Shown in pieces: positions 1-6,859 of a stretch of DNA of 42,146 nucleotides (its first letter is position 1; each line of letters starts with the position of its first letter). A model generated the notes under the pieces. The model was given only the letters and a program-made list of their open reading frames with translations, did no database searches and was not told the DNA's origin. This DNA comes from Streptomyces globisporus (GTDB lineage: Bacteria; Actinomycetota; Actinomycetes; Streptomycetales; Streptomycetaceae): the NCBI RefSeq assembly GCF_003501885.1, contig NZ_QWFA01000040.1, positions 1 through 42,146 of the forward strand, given 5' to 3'. The position numbers and the translations under genes are program-made.

Positions 1-33
1 CCCGGCACCGGCGAGATCCTCGCCGGTGCCGGG
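1..33. repeat. Perfect 15-bp inverted repeat with 3-nt loop at window edge
   Basis: Bases 1-15 are the exact reverse complement of 19-33, separated by ATC. It lies inside the reading frame of the hydroxylase (residues ~289-299). It may be the upstream arm of a terminator at the gene's 3' end, or a hairpin in coding DNA. The left edge hides what follows. Confidence 0.75.
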
Positions 34-897
34 AAAGGAGGCGGGATCGTGCAGGCCGACAGCGGCGGGTTCGCGTCCGGGGCGCCAGGTGAAGCTGCCG
101 AAGAGGTGGTCCCAGCACGACAGGTCGGAGCCGTAGTGGCCGGCTTCGGACAGATCGGTGCTGTGGTGCAGGCGGTGCTGCTCCGGGCTGGCCAGCAGAT
201 GGTTGAGCGGGCCGATGCGGACGTCGATGTTGGCGTGGATGAAGTAGCCCTGCGCGGCGACGAAGAGTCCGGCCACCAGGACGGCGGGGCGGGAGAAGCC
301 GACCAGGGCCAGGGCCAGTTGGACGAGGCTCTGGGCCAGGACGATGTCCAGCACGTGGTTGACCCCGTTGTTGGCGACGTTGACCTTCTCCGGCACGTGG
401 TGCACCCCGTGCAGTCGCCAGAGCAGGGCGTTCCGATGGCCCAGCCGGTGCACCGCGTAGCTCACCAGCGATCCGGTGAGGAGGGCTCCCGGGATCTCGG
501 CCCCGAGGTGGCGGGCCGGCTCCTCGGGCGAGATCAGGCCGATGGCCAGGGCGACGAGCAGCTGCGCCAGTCCGCTTCCGGCCATGGTGAGCAGGAAGTA
601 GATGCCGTACCAGCGCCATTCGGCCTTTCCCGGGTGCCAGTTCCGGTCGTAAGGAATCAGCCGCTCCAGGAGCGCCAGATAGGAGATCACCCCGATCAGG
701 AAAAGCGGGCTGACCCACGCCGGATCCCATCGCAGGCGCAATGCGAACGCCGCAACGCCCACGACCGCGAGGAGGAGAACGGGGTAGGCGACGGCACGGA
801 GAATACCGGAAGGCGAATTCCCTACCACCCCCTTCCCGGGAACCGAATAGTCGGCCGAATGAATTTCGCCATCGGCGGCGCGTGCGCGCTCGTCCAT
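1..897 (-). CDS. Sterol desaturase / fatty acid hydroxylase family protein (3' end outside window)
   Basis: Integral membrane di-iron hydroxylase/desaturase of the sterol desaturase superfamily; the substrate cannot be told from sequence. The translated 299 residues begin MDERARAADG at the ATG ending at 897, preceded by a GGGGG-type ribosome site. Hydrophobic segments follow, then the family histidine clusters in order: HRLGHR, HGVHH and, near the C-terminal part, HRLHH after SPEQ. These His boxes bind the two irons. The frame is open to base 1, so the C-terminus lies outside the window. A perfect 15-bp inverted repeat (1-33) lies within the last codons seen. The gene is transcribed away from the aminotransferase at 1474, with a 576-bp gap between them. 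The family call is firm; the substrate is unknown. Confidence 0.88.
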   Translation of the reverse strand, partial: MDERARAADGEIHSADYSVPGKGVVGNSPSGILRAVAYPVLLLAVVGVAAFALRLRWDPAWVSPLFLIGVISYLALLERLIPYDRNWHPGKAEWRWYGIYFLLTMAGSGLAQLLVALAIGLISPEEPARHLGAEIPGALLTGSLVSYAVHRLGHRNALLWRLHGVHHVPEKVNVANNGVNHVLDIVLAQSLVQLALALVGFSRPAVLVAGLFVAAQGYFIHANIDVRIGPLNHLLASPEQHRLHHSTDLSEAGHYGSDLSCWDHLFGSFTWRPGREPAAVGLHDPASFPGTGEDLAGAG

Positions 898-1473
898 ACG
901 TGACCCCCACAAGGGAACGCAACCGGGAGAGATCGACTTTTCCGTATCAGCGCAGGCCGGACCGGCCCTGAGAGTCTCGGTGAACTCCGGGGCGACCATG
1001 GCCCCGCACTGACGCCTTTCAGACACCCGGCTCCGATGGAATTCGGCCGTGGCGTGAACTGATGCCCCCGACCTCACCAGCCCAGATCATCTATTTCCCG
1101 TTCCCACGGCTTTAATCACGCCCGACGCGGAGAAATCGACCGGCGATTTCGTCCACGGAATCTGGACGGAATGGCATACGAAAAGCCGTCGGAAAGGATC
1201 GCACAACCGAGCGAGTTCACGTTTCGGGGACTTTACTTCGTAGGATCATCGCTATGCCGGGGGACGGCGCATTCCGGTGCGCCGGGAGGCGAATTCCCAC
1301 GCTCGGGCGTGCGTCGGAGCGGGGAGCCGCGCGCCCGCGCGCGAACGGTGTCGACACGTGCTCCTCACCGGCGCCTGCGCGGTGGGAAGACCCCAGGCTC
1401 CTTCCGCCGGAGGACACCGCCCTGCGATGATCGCGGCGAGATCCGGCAGCCATCAGCGAACCGAGGAGCCTCC
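898..1473. other. Intergenic region between divergent genes, no gene seen
   Basis: This is 576 bases with no convincing coding frame. It is less GC-rich than its surroundings around 1080-1250, as promoter regions are. A possible promoter reading right is TTCACG at 1216-1221 and TAGGAT at 1241-1246 (19-bp spacer), which would give the 1474 gene a leader of about 220 nt. No strong promoter for the hydroxylase was identified. Confidence 0.4.
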
Positions 1474-2685
1474 TTGTCGTACGACGTCAGCGCGGTGCGC
1501 GCACAGTTCCCCGCCCTGCGCTCCGGCACGGCGCACTTCGACGGCCCCGGCGGCACCCAGACCCCCGCCTCCGTCGTCGCCGCGATCGGCGAGGCGATGA
1601 GCCGTCCGCTGTCCAACCGGGGCTCCACGCTGCCCGGAGAGGTCAACGCGGAGGAGATCGTCCGGGAATTCCGGCAGGCGATGGCGGATCTGCTGGGCGC
1701 GGATCCGGGCGGCATCGTGTTCGGCCGGAGCGCCACCCAGCTCACCTACGACTTCTCGCGCACCCTGGCCCGGACGTGGAAGCCGGGGGACGAGGTGGTG
1801 GTCAGCCGGCTGGACCACGATGCCAACATCCGCCCGTGGGTGCAGGCGGCCGAGCGGGTGGGGGCGGTGGTGCGGTGGGCCGACTTCGACCCGGCGACCG
1901 GCGAACTGCCCCCGGAGACCGTCGGCGCGCAGATCACCGGGCGGACCCGGCTGATCGCGGTGACCGGCGCTTCCAACCTGATCGGCACCCGGCCCGACAT
2001 CCCGGCCGTCGCCCGACTCGCCCACGCGGCAGGCGCGTTGCTGTACGTGGACGGGGTCCACCTCACGGCGCACCGCGCCGTGGACCTGGAGCGGCTCGGG
2101 GCGGACTTCCTCGTCTGCTCCCCGTACAAGTTCTTCGGCCCCCACCACGGGGTGCTGGCCGCCCGGCCGGAACTGCTCGACACCCTCCGCCCGGACAAGC
2201 TGGCGCCGTCCACCGACGCCGTGCCGGAGCGCTTCGAACTCGGCACGCTCCCGTACGAGTTGATGGCGGGGACCCGCGCGGCGGTGGACTTCATCGCGGA
2301 GCTGGGCACCGTGGCGGCCGGTGGGCTCGCGGGGCGTCGAGAGCGGCTGCCGGCGGCGTACGCGGCGATCGAGTCCCACGAGACCGCGCTGCGGGAGAGC
2401 GTCGAGAAAGGGGTACGCGATCTGGGCGGGGTGACGGTGCACTCGCGGGCCGCCGAGCGCACCCCCACCCTGCTGCTCACCTTCGACGGCCGGGACGCGA
2501 CGGACGCCTACCGTGCCCTCGCCCGCTCCGGGGTGCACGCGCCCGCCGGGTCGTTCTACGCCCTGGAGGCCTCCCGGCACCTGGGGCTCGGCGAGAGCGG
2601 CGGGCTGCGCGTCGGACTGTCCGCGTACAACGACGCGGACGATGTGGAGCGGCTCCTGACGGGGCTGTCGGACTTCCTGCGCTGA
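1474..2685 (+). CDS. Cysteine desulfurase-like protein (PLP-dependent, aminotransferase class V)
   Basis: A 403-residue fold-type I PLP enzyme of the SufS/NifS-like class V group, closest in feel to the 'cysteine desulfurase-like' subfamily, whose true substrate is mostly untested. The start is taken as TTG at 1474, because GAGGAG lies 6 nt upstream and the family homology begins at YDVSAVRAQFPAL; the frame is open further upstream but that part looks non-coding. Visible features are the N-terminal FDGPGGTQTP substrate loop, the cofactor Asp/His in YVDGVHL (D193, H196), and the Schiff-base lysine K219 in SPYKFFGP. No accompanying suf or isc genes are nearby, so it is probably not a dedicated Fe-S assembly enzyme. 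A MITE-like element follows 55 bases after the stop. Confidence 0.85.
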   Translation: MSYDVSAVRAQFPALRSGTAHFDGPGGTQTPASVVAAIGEAMSRPLSNRGSTLPGEVNAEEIVREFRQAMADLLGADPGGIVFGRSATQLTYDFSRTLARTWKPGDEVVVSRLDHDANIRPWVQAAERVGAVVRWADFDPATGELPPETVGAQITGRTRLIAVTGASNLIGTRPDIPAVARLAHAAGALLYVDGVHLTAHRAVDLERLGADFLVCSPYKFFGPHHGVLAARPELLDTLRPDKLAPSTDAVPERFELGTLPYELMAGTRAAVDFIAELGTVAAGGLAGRRERLPAAYAAIESHETALRESVEKGVRDLGGVTVHSRAAERTPTLLLTFDGRDATDAYRALARSGVHAPAGSFYALEASRHLGLGESGGLRVGLSAYNDADDVERLLTGLSDFLR

Positions 2686-2738
2686 CGGCGGGGCCAGGGA
2701 GCGTCGGGCACATCAGGGCCGGGGCCGCAGGACGTCCC

Positions 2739-2904
2739 TAAGGGCTGTCCCGTATTCCCTGGCGGGCGCGCGACGACAGCTACGGCACCTCGCCGCGTTG
2801 TCGGAACGCCCGAATACATCCAGCATGCGGGCGCCTCTCCGCCTTGCGATGCACCGCATCTGACGCCGCGCGCTGATCCACCAGGGACTACGGGACAGCC
2901 CTTA
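2739..2904. mobile_element. MITE-like element with terminal inverted repeats and TA flanks
   Basis: AGGGCTGTCCCGTA at 2741-2754 is repeated as its exact reverse complement at 2889-2902. After one mismatch the arms continue with TCCCTGG and then partial complementarity, so the ~162-nt unit can fold into a long imperfect hairpin. Both ends abut TA (2739-2740 and 2903-2904), as expected for a TA target duplication (IS630/Tc1 type or the IS427 group of IS5). No transposase is encoded, so it would be non-autonomous. The right-hand TA plus flank forms the TAA stop codon of the minus-strand MerR gene. It could also act as a bidirectional terminator between the two convergent genes. Confidence 0.75.
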
Positions 2905-3930
2905 GAGCGTGGCCAGGGTGTCCACCGCGTCGGCAAGGCCGGACAGGTACCGAGCCCCCGGCGGCTGCCGCCCCGCCCAGCCGGGCCCGGCCACGCAGAC
3001 GACGGGTCGCCTGCGCGCGCCCCGTACGCCCCACTCGACCGCGGCCAGCCGGGCCACGAGCGCGGGGCTCGCCGTCTTCCGGGACTGCGCCCAGAGCACC
3101 ACCGCGGCGGGGCCGGTGCGCCGGACCGCGTCCTCCAGCGCCCCGGCGGGCACGGCGGCGCCGAACATCCTTGCCGGCAGTCCCTGGTGGGCGAGGGTCG
3201 CGGCGAGCGCCTCCAGGGCGAGCGTATGAGTCTCTCCGGGTACACAGGCCAGCAGGGCGAGGCCCGCGCCGGGGGCGGGGGGCCGCCCGGCCGTGACTCC
3301 GCGCAGTGCGCCGGAGACGTGCCAGGACAACAGGTGCTCGACCTCGATGTACCGCTCCCCCGCCGTCTCCCACTCACGGCCCACCGCGTGCAGCACCGGC
3401 ATCATCACCTCGTCCCAGGCGGCCGGGAGTCCGTAGCGGTCGAGCACCGCCGTGAGCAGCTCCTCCAGGGCCGGCGCGTCGAGCCGGACCGCGGCCCGTG
3501 CCAGGCCGCGGCACTCCTGGCGGGCCCGGCCGACCGGAAGCGGCCCGGGAGCCCGGGAAGCGCGCGCCGACCGGGACGGGGCCGGGGCGCCGGCTGATCC
3601 GTCGCCTGCTGTCTCCACGCCGGACGAGGCTGCGGCCGGGGTTCCTGCGCCCGACGAGCCCCCGCCGGACGTTCGGGCCAGAACCGTGCGAGCGGCCTCG
3701 GCCGGGGGCAGGCCCACGCTCGTCAGTGCGCACATGTGCCGCAGAGCCGCGATGTCCGCCCCGGTCCAGCGGCGATGCCGGCCGTCCTGCCGTGCGGCCG
3801 GGCCGATGCCGTAGCGACGGTCCCACGAGCGCAGCGTCGTCGGGGCGACGCCCAGGAGGCGGGCCACCGCGCCGGTGGTCAGACCCCCGTCGGCCGGAGC
3901 TTCCGGAAGCAGATCACTTGTCGGATCCAT
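2902..3930 (-). CDS. MerR-family regulator with cobalamin-binding domain
   Basis: A 342-residue cytoplasmic regulator. Residues ~14-80 form the MerR winged helix (GLTTGAVARLLGVAPTTLRSWDRRYGIG, given here as two motifs: TTGAVARLLGV and LRSWDRRYGIG). A Gly/Ala/Ser-rich linker follows. The C-terminal half resembles the four-helix plus Rossmann B12-binding unit of LitR/CarH proteins: REWETAGERYIEVEH, then GETHTLALEALAATL in place of the usual DxHxxG loop. The W-to-EH spacing is 10 residues here, whereas CarH light sensors have 9 (recalled from the literature). ATG at 3930 is preferred because a TATGGT -10 (3937-3942) makes it leaderless. It diverges from the DUF4383 gene, its likely target. The stop codon is provided by the MITE end. 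B12 or light sensing is inference. Confidence 0.85.
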   Translation of the reverse strand: MDPTSDLLPEAPADGGLTTGAVARLLGVAPTTLRSWDRRYGIGPAARQDGRHRRWTGADIAALRHMCALTSVGLPPAEAARTVLARTSGGGSSGAGTPAAASSGVETAGDGSAGAPAPSRSARASRAPGPLPVGRARQECRGLARAAVRLDAPALEELLTAVLDRYGLPAAWDEVMMPVLHAVGREWETAGERYIEVEHLLSWHVSGALRGVTAGRPPAPGAGLALLACVPGETHTLALEALAATLAHQGLPARMFGAAVPAGALEDAVRRTGPAAVVLWAQSRKTASPALVARLAAVEWGVRGARRRPVVCVAGPGWAGRQPPGARYLSGLADAVDTLATL

Positions 3931-3936
3931 AGAGCC

Positions 3937-3960
3937 ACCATACGACGCAAAAGCGACGCA
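3937..3960 (-). promoter_or_regulatory. Promoter and direct-repeat operator between merR-like gene and DUF4383 gene
   Basis: CGACGCA occurs twice, at 3943-3949 and 3954-3960 on the plus strand, one helical turn (11 bp) apart. The first copy lies directly upstream of a TATGGT -10 for the regulator on the minus strand. The position suggests autoregulation by the adjacent cobalamin-domain MerR protein; no binding is shown. Confidence 0.45.
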
Positions 3961-4042
3961 TGTTGTCGGGTGCATCCCCGAGCGGTTCGCTGAGACACCG
4001 GGACAGGGGTGGAAAGAGAGCGACGAGAGACAGGAGACGGTC

Positions 4043-4585
4043 ATGAAACTGAGCGACGAATTGCCCACCGACCACCGGCTGGCGACGGTGTACCGGATCG
4101 GCGCGGGGCTCTGCGGCGCGATCCTGATGGTGTTCGGCTCTCTCGGCTTCGCGAATCAGCTGAGCTTCTTCGACACCGATGGCAGCCAGATCGCCGGACT
4201 CACGTCCAACGGGCTCCTCAGTCTGATCTCGCTGCTCGTCGGTGCTGTGCTGATCGCCGGGGCGGCGGTGGGCGGCAATGTCGCCTCCACGGTGAACATG
4301 ACCGTCGGAACGCTCTTCCTGCTCAGTGGCTTCGCCCACCTGTTCATCCTGGACCGGTCCGCGAACATCCTGGACTTCAGCATGGCGAACGTGATCTTCA
4401 GCTTCGTGATGGGGCTGCTGATCCTCACGTTCGGGATGTACGGGCGGGTGACCGGCGGCCTGCCGCACGACAACCCCTACTGGCGTCGCCGCCACCCCGA
4501 GCAGGCCGCGCGCGAAGCCGCCGCCCACAGGAGGGCGACGGCGGGCGGCCCGCTGCGGGAGGGATCCGCTCAGACCTTGCGGTAG
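4043..4585 (+). CDS. DUF4383 domain membrane protein
   Basis: A 180-residue protein with four predicted transmembrane segments (IGAGLCGAILMVFGSLGF, GLLSLISLLVGAVLIAGAAV, TVGTLFLLSGFAHLFIL and NVIFSFVMGLLILTFGMYG), followed by a basic, Ala/Arg-rich cytoplasmic tail. This is the pattern of DUF4383, a family of unknown function common in actinobacteria. The ATG at 4043 has CAGGAG 8 bases upstream. It diverges from the B12-domain MerR regulator (112-bp gap). It converges with the DUF1206 gene, and the last 16 bases of the two coding regions overlap. No biochemical role can be assigned. Confidence 0.85.
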   Translation: MKLSDELPTDHRLATVYRIGAGLCGAILMVFGSLGFANQLSFFDTDGSQIAGLTSNGLLSLISLLVGAVLIAGAAVGGNVASTVNMTVGTLFLLSGFAHLFILDRSANILDFSMANVIFSFVMGLLILTFGMYGRVTGGLPHDNPYWRRRHPEQAAREAAAHRRATAGGPLREGSAQTLR

Positions 4586-5412
4586 CGGGCGTTGAACCAG
4601 GAGAACACGCCGAAGGCGACCAGTCCGACGGCGATGAGAACCAGCAGCCACGGGCCGACCGGGGTGTCGGCGAAGGAGCGCAGGGTGTCGTCCATCCCCT
4701 TGGACTTGTCGGGCTCGTGCTCGATGGCGGCGGCGATGGCGAACGCTCCCGCCGCGGCGAAGACGCTGCCGCGCGCCGCTCCGCCGAAGACCCCCGTGAT
4801 GTCCACGGCCCGGCGGACCCGGCGGGACATCTCCGACAGCTTCAGGTGCTTGTGGTACTTGCGCATGAGGGCCCGGACCGCGATCCAGAGGCCCGCGCCG
4901 GCCACCACGGCGCCGGCGATCCCGACGATCCACTGACCGCCCGGCCAGCCGAGCGCCTTGGCGGTGATGTCCTGCGACTGCTGGTCCGACGAACCGCCGC
5001 CGCTGCCGGAGTCCCCGGCCGCGAAGGACAGCACGGTGTAGGCGACGAAGGCGTAGAAGACCGCCCGCCCCGCCGCCATGGCCCGCTTGCCCGGCTTGTG
5101 CTCGTCGGGTCCGGCCCCACCGAACAGCGCTTCGGACAGTCGCCACAGCGCCATGCCCGCCACGGCTGCGCCCAGCACCCAGAGCAGAACCGTCCCGAAG
5201 GGCTTCTCGGCTATCTCCGCGACCGCGCCGCCCCGGTCGGCCTGCTTCTTGTCACCCCCGGGGAACGCGATCCGCAGGGCGAGGAAGCCCACGAGCACGT
5301 AGATCACCCCGCGGGCGACGAACCCGGCGCGGCCCGCCGCCTCCATGGCGTTGCTGTTCGCGGCACGCCGTGCCTGGCCACGTCCCTGCGCTGTTACTGA
5401 ACGGCTATTCAT
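4570..5412 (-). CDS. DUF1206 domain membrane protein
   Basis: A 280-residue protein with six hydrophobic segments arranged as three repeated units, each of two helices with a GRAGFVARGVIYVLVG-like start (ARGVIYVLVGFLALRI; GRAVFYAFVAYTVLSF; ARGSVFAAAGAFAIAAA). This is the threefold repeat of DUF1206, an uncharacterised actinobacterial membrane family. The start at 5412 (MNSRSVTAQG) is the first ATG before the homology. The ribosome site is poor, so the exact start is uncertain. A Gly/Ser-rich loop lies around residue 130. Its 3' end overlaps the convergent DUF4383 gene by 16 bp, so transcription of one may interfere with the other. Confidence 0.85.
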   Translation of the reverse strand: MNSRSVTAQGRGQARRAANSNAMEAAGRAGFVARGVIYVLVGFLALRIAFPGGDKKQADRGGAVAEIAEKPFGTVLLWVLGAAVAGMALWRLSEALFGGAGPDEHKPGKRAMAAGRAVFYAFVAYTVLSFAAGDSGSGGGSSDQQSQDITAKALGWPGGQWIVGIAGAVVAGAGLWIAVRALMRKYHKHLKLSEMSRRVRRAVDITGVFGGAARGSVFAAAGAFAIAAAIEHEPDKSKGMDDTLRSFADTPVGPWLLVLIAVGLVAFGVFSWFNARYRKV

Positions 5413-5598
5413 GTCATCCCGATTGCCCCCGTGCGGCGGATCAATGCGGCGGATCAAATCGCGGCGGCCCCGACGGGGGCGGTATCGACGCAGAATCGAC
5501 GCGGCAGGCGGAGCGGCCGGATGCACGTCAGCGTGGGAGTGACCGAGAAGACCCGTGGGGGCGACGGTGAAGCCCCCTCGATCGCCGGAGGAGACATC

Positions 5599-6177
5599 AT
5601 GACGATCACCCGTCTGCAGCGCACCGCGGCGGCCGCCGCGGCCCTCGCCTTTCCGGCCTCTCTGGCGTTCTTCGCTCCGCAGGCACAGGCCGCTGCCCCC
5701 GCCGACCCGTACGGCCCCGCCTGCGCCTCCGTACCGAAGGAGGGCGCGGGCAGCCTGGAAGGCATGGCGAAGGACCCGGTCGCCACCGCCGCGTCCAACA
5801 ACCCCGAACTCTCCACCCTCGTCGACGCGGTGAAGAAGGCCGGCCTGGTCGACACCCTCAACAACGCGGAGAACATCACGGTGTTCGCGCCGACCAACGC
5901 CGCGTTCGAGAAGGTCCCGCAGGCCGATCTTGAGGCCCTCCTCAACGACAAGGACCAGCTCACCAAGGTGCTGACGTACCACGTGGTGGGCGAGAAGGTC
6001 ACGACGCAGCAGATGGAGGACGGCACCTTCAAGACGCTGGAGGGCAGCGACCTCACGACAAAGGGCTCGGGCACCGAGTTCACGGTGAACGACTCCTCGA
6101 AGATCGTCTGTGGCGACGTGCCGACGGCCAACGCCACGGTGAACCTCGTCGACACGGTGCTCATGCCGCCGTCCTAG
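5599..6177 (+). CDS. Secreted fasciclin (FAS1) domain protein
   Basis: A 192-residue secreted protein with a Sec signal peptide (residues ~1-31, RLQRT basic start, Ala-rich core, cleavage near QAQA-AAP). One FAS1 domain follows: the conserved H1 block appears as NITVFAPTNAAFEKVP and the YH-type block as LTYHVVGEK. It ends with VNLVDTVLMPPS, the usual FAS1 C-terminal strand. FAS1 proteins mediate adhesion or matrix interactions; the bacterial ligands are mostly unknown. There is no lipobox cysteine and no sortase signal, so it is probably released. The ATG at 5599 has GGAGGAG 5 bases upstream. It diverges from the DUF1206 gene and lies 44 bp before the MarR gene. Confidence 0.9.
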   Translation: MTITRLQRTAAAAAALAFPASLAFFAPQAQAAAPADPYGPACASVPKEGAGSLEGMAKDPVATAASNNPELSTLVDAVKKAGLVDTLNNAENITVFAPTNAAFEKVPQADLEALLNDKDQLTKVLTYHVVGEKVTTQQMEDGTFKTLEGSDLTTKGSGTEFTVNDSSKIVCGDVPTANATVNLVDTVLMPPS

Positions 6178-6221
6178 GGACACCGCGTGGCCGCTGAGCG
6201 GGGGTTCTATACGCTGAAGGC

Positions 6222-6722
6222 GTGAGACACGCCGACGACCGACCGACCCGGAGCGGCGCCTCGGATTCCGAGGCGCCGCTCGCAGACCTCCAGGCCTTCG
6301 CGGTCGAGCTGCGCCGGATGAACGGCGAGATCAACCGGATGACCCACGGTTTCGCGGTGAACCAGCAACTGCACCCCACGGACGTGAGCGCGCTCGGGGC
6401 CATCCTCGACGCCCCGTCGCCCCTGACGCCGGGCGATCTGCGGGAGCATCTGGGGCTCACCTCCGGTGCGGTGACCGCCTGCCTGGACCGGCTGGAGCGG
6501 GCCGGGCACATCCGCCGGGCGCGGGAGAGCGCCGACCGCCGGGTGGTGCACGTGTACTACGAGCCGAGCGCCCGGACCGTCGCCCGCGACTACTTCATGC
6601 CGCTTGCCGAGGCCACGGCGCGGGCCAGGGCACGGTTCAGCGAGAGCGAACTGGCGACCGTGCTGGGCTTCCTCGCGGCGATGAACGAGGAACTGGCCGA
6701 GGTCCCCCCGGCGCGTCGCTGA
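6222..6722 (+). CDS. MarR-family transcriptional regulator
   Basis: A 166-residue winged-helix regulator. The recognition helix region LTSGAVTACLDRLERAGHI and the wing RARESADRRVVHV (residues ~85-112) are clear MarR signatures. The N-terminal 20 residues are Ser/Asp-rich and variable. The start is GTG at 6222, about 11 bases after a TATACG -10-like element (6209-6214), consistent with a leaderless or very short leader transcript. The gene lies 137 bp before an MMPL transporter and is very likely its repressor. The AT-rich inverted repeat at 6810-6825 is the candidate operator. The inducing ligand is unknown. Confidence 0.88.
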   Translation: MRHADDRPTRSGASDSEAPLADLQAFAVELRRMNGEINRMTHGFAVNQQLHPTDVSALGAILDAPSPLTPGDLREHLGLTSGAVTACLDRLERAGHIRRARESADRRVVHVYYEPSARTVARDYFMPLAEATARARARFSESELATVLGFLAAMNEELAEVPPARR

Positions 6723-6798
6723 ACTTCCCCGCTCCCCTGCGCCACCCTCCTTACGTCACCCTCCACCCCCCGCACGAACTCCGCGCGGAGCCATCGAG

Positions 6799-6825
6799 TA
6801 ATGTATTTCAACAATTGAGATTGTT
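6799..6825 (+). promoter_or_regulatory. Candidate MarR operator with -10 element in front of the MMPL gene
   Basis: AACAAT (6810-6815), TGAG, ATTGTT (6820-6825) forms an AT-rich dyad that stands out in GC-rich DNA. A TAATGT -10-like element (6799-6804) lies just upstream, so a bound repressor would cover the start of transcription. The adjacent MarR gene is the natural partner. Confidence 0.6.
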
Positions 6826-6859
6826 AACCGATGAGACATCTCCACCCCTCAGGAGAGAC

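Noticed and set aside
49..903. Plus-strand open frame opposite the sterol desaturase gene
   Set aside because: The minus strand gives the conserved histidine boxes; the plus translation has no domain-like features.
1217..1453. Small minus-strand frame in the gap before the aminotransferase gene
   Set aside because: No ribosome site, no recognisable motif, and composition typical of chance frames in GC-rich DNA.
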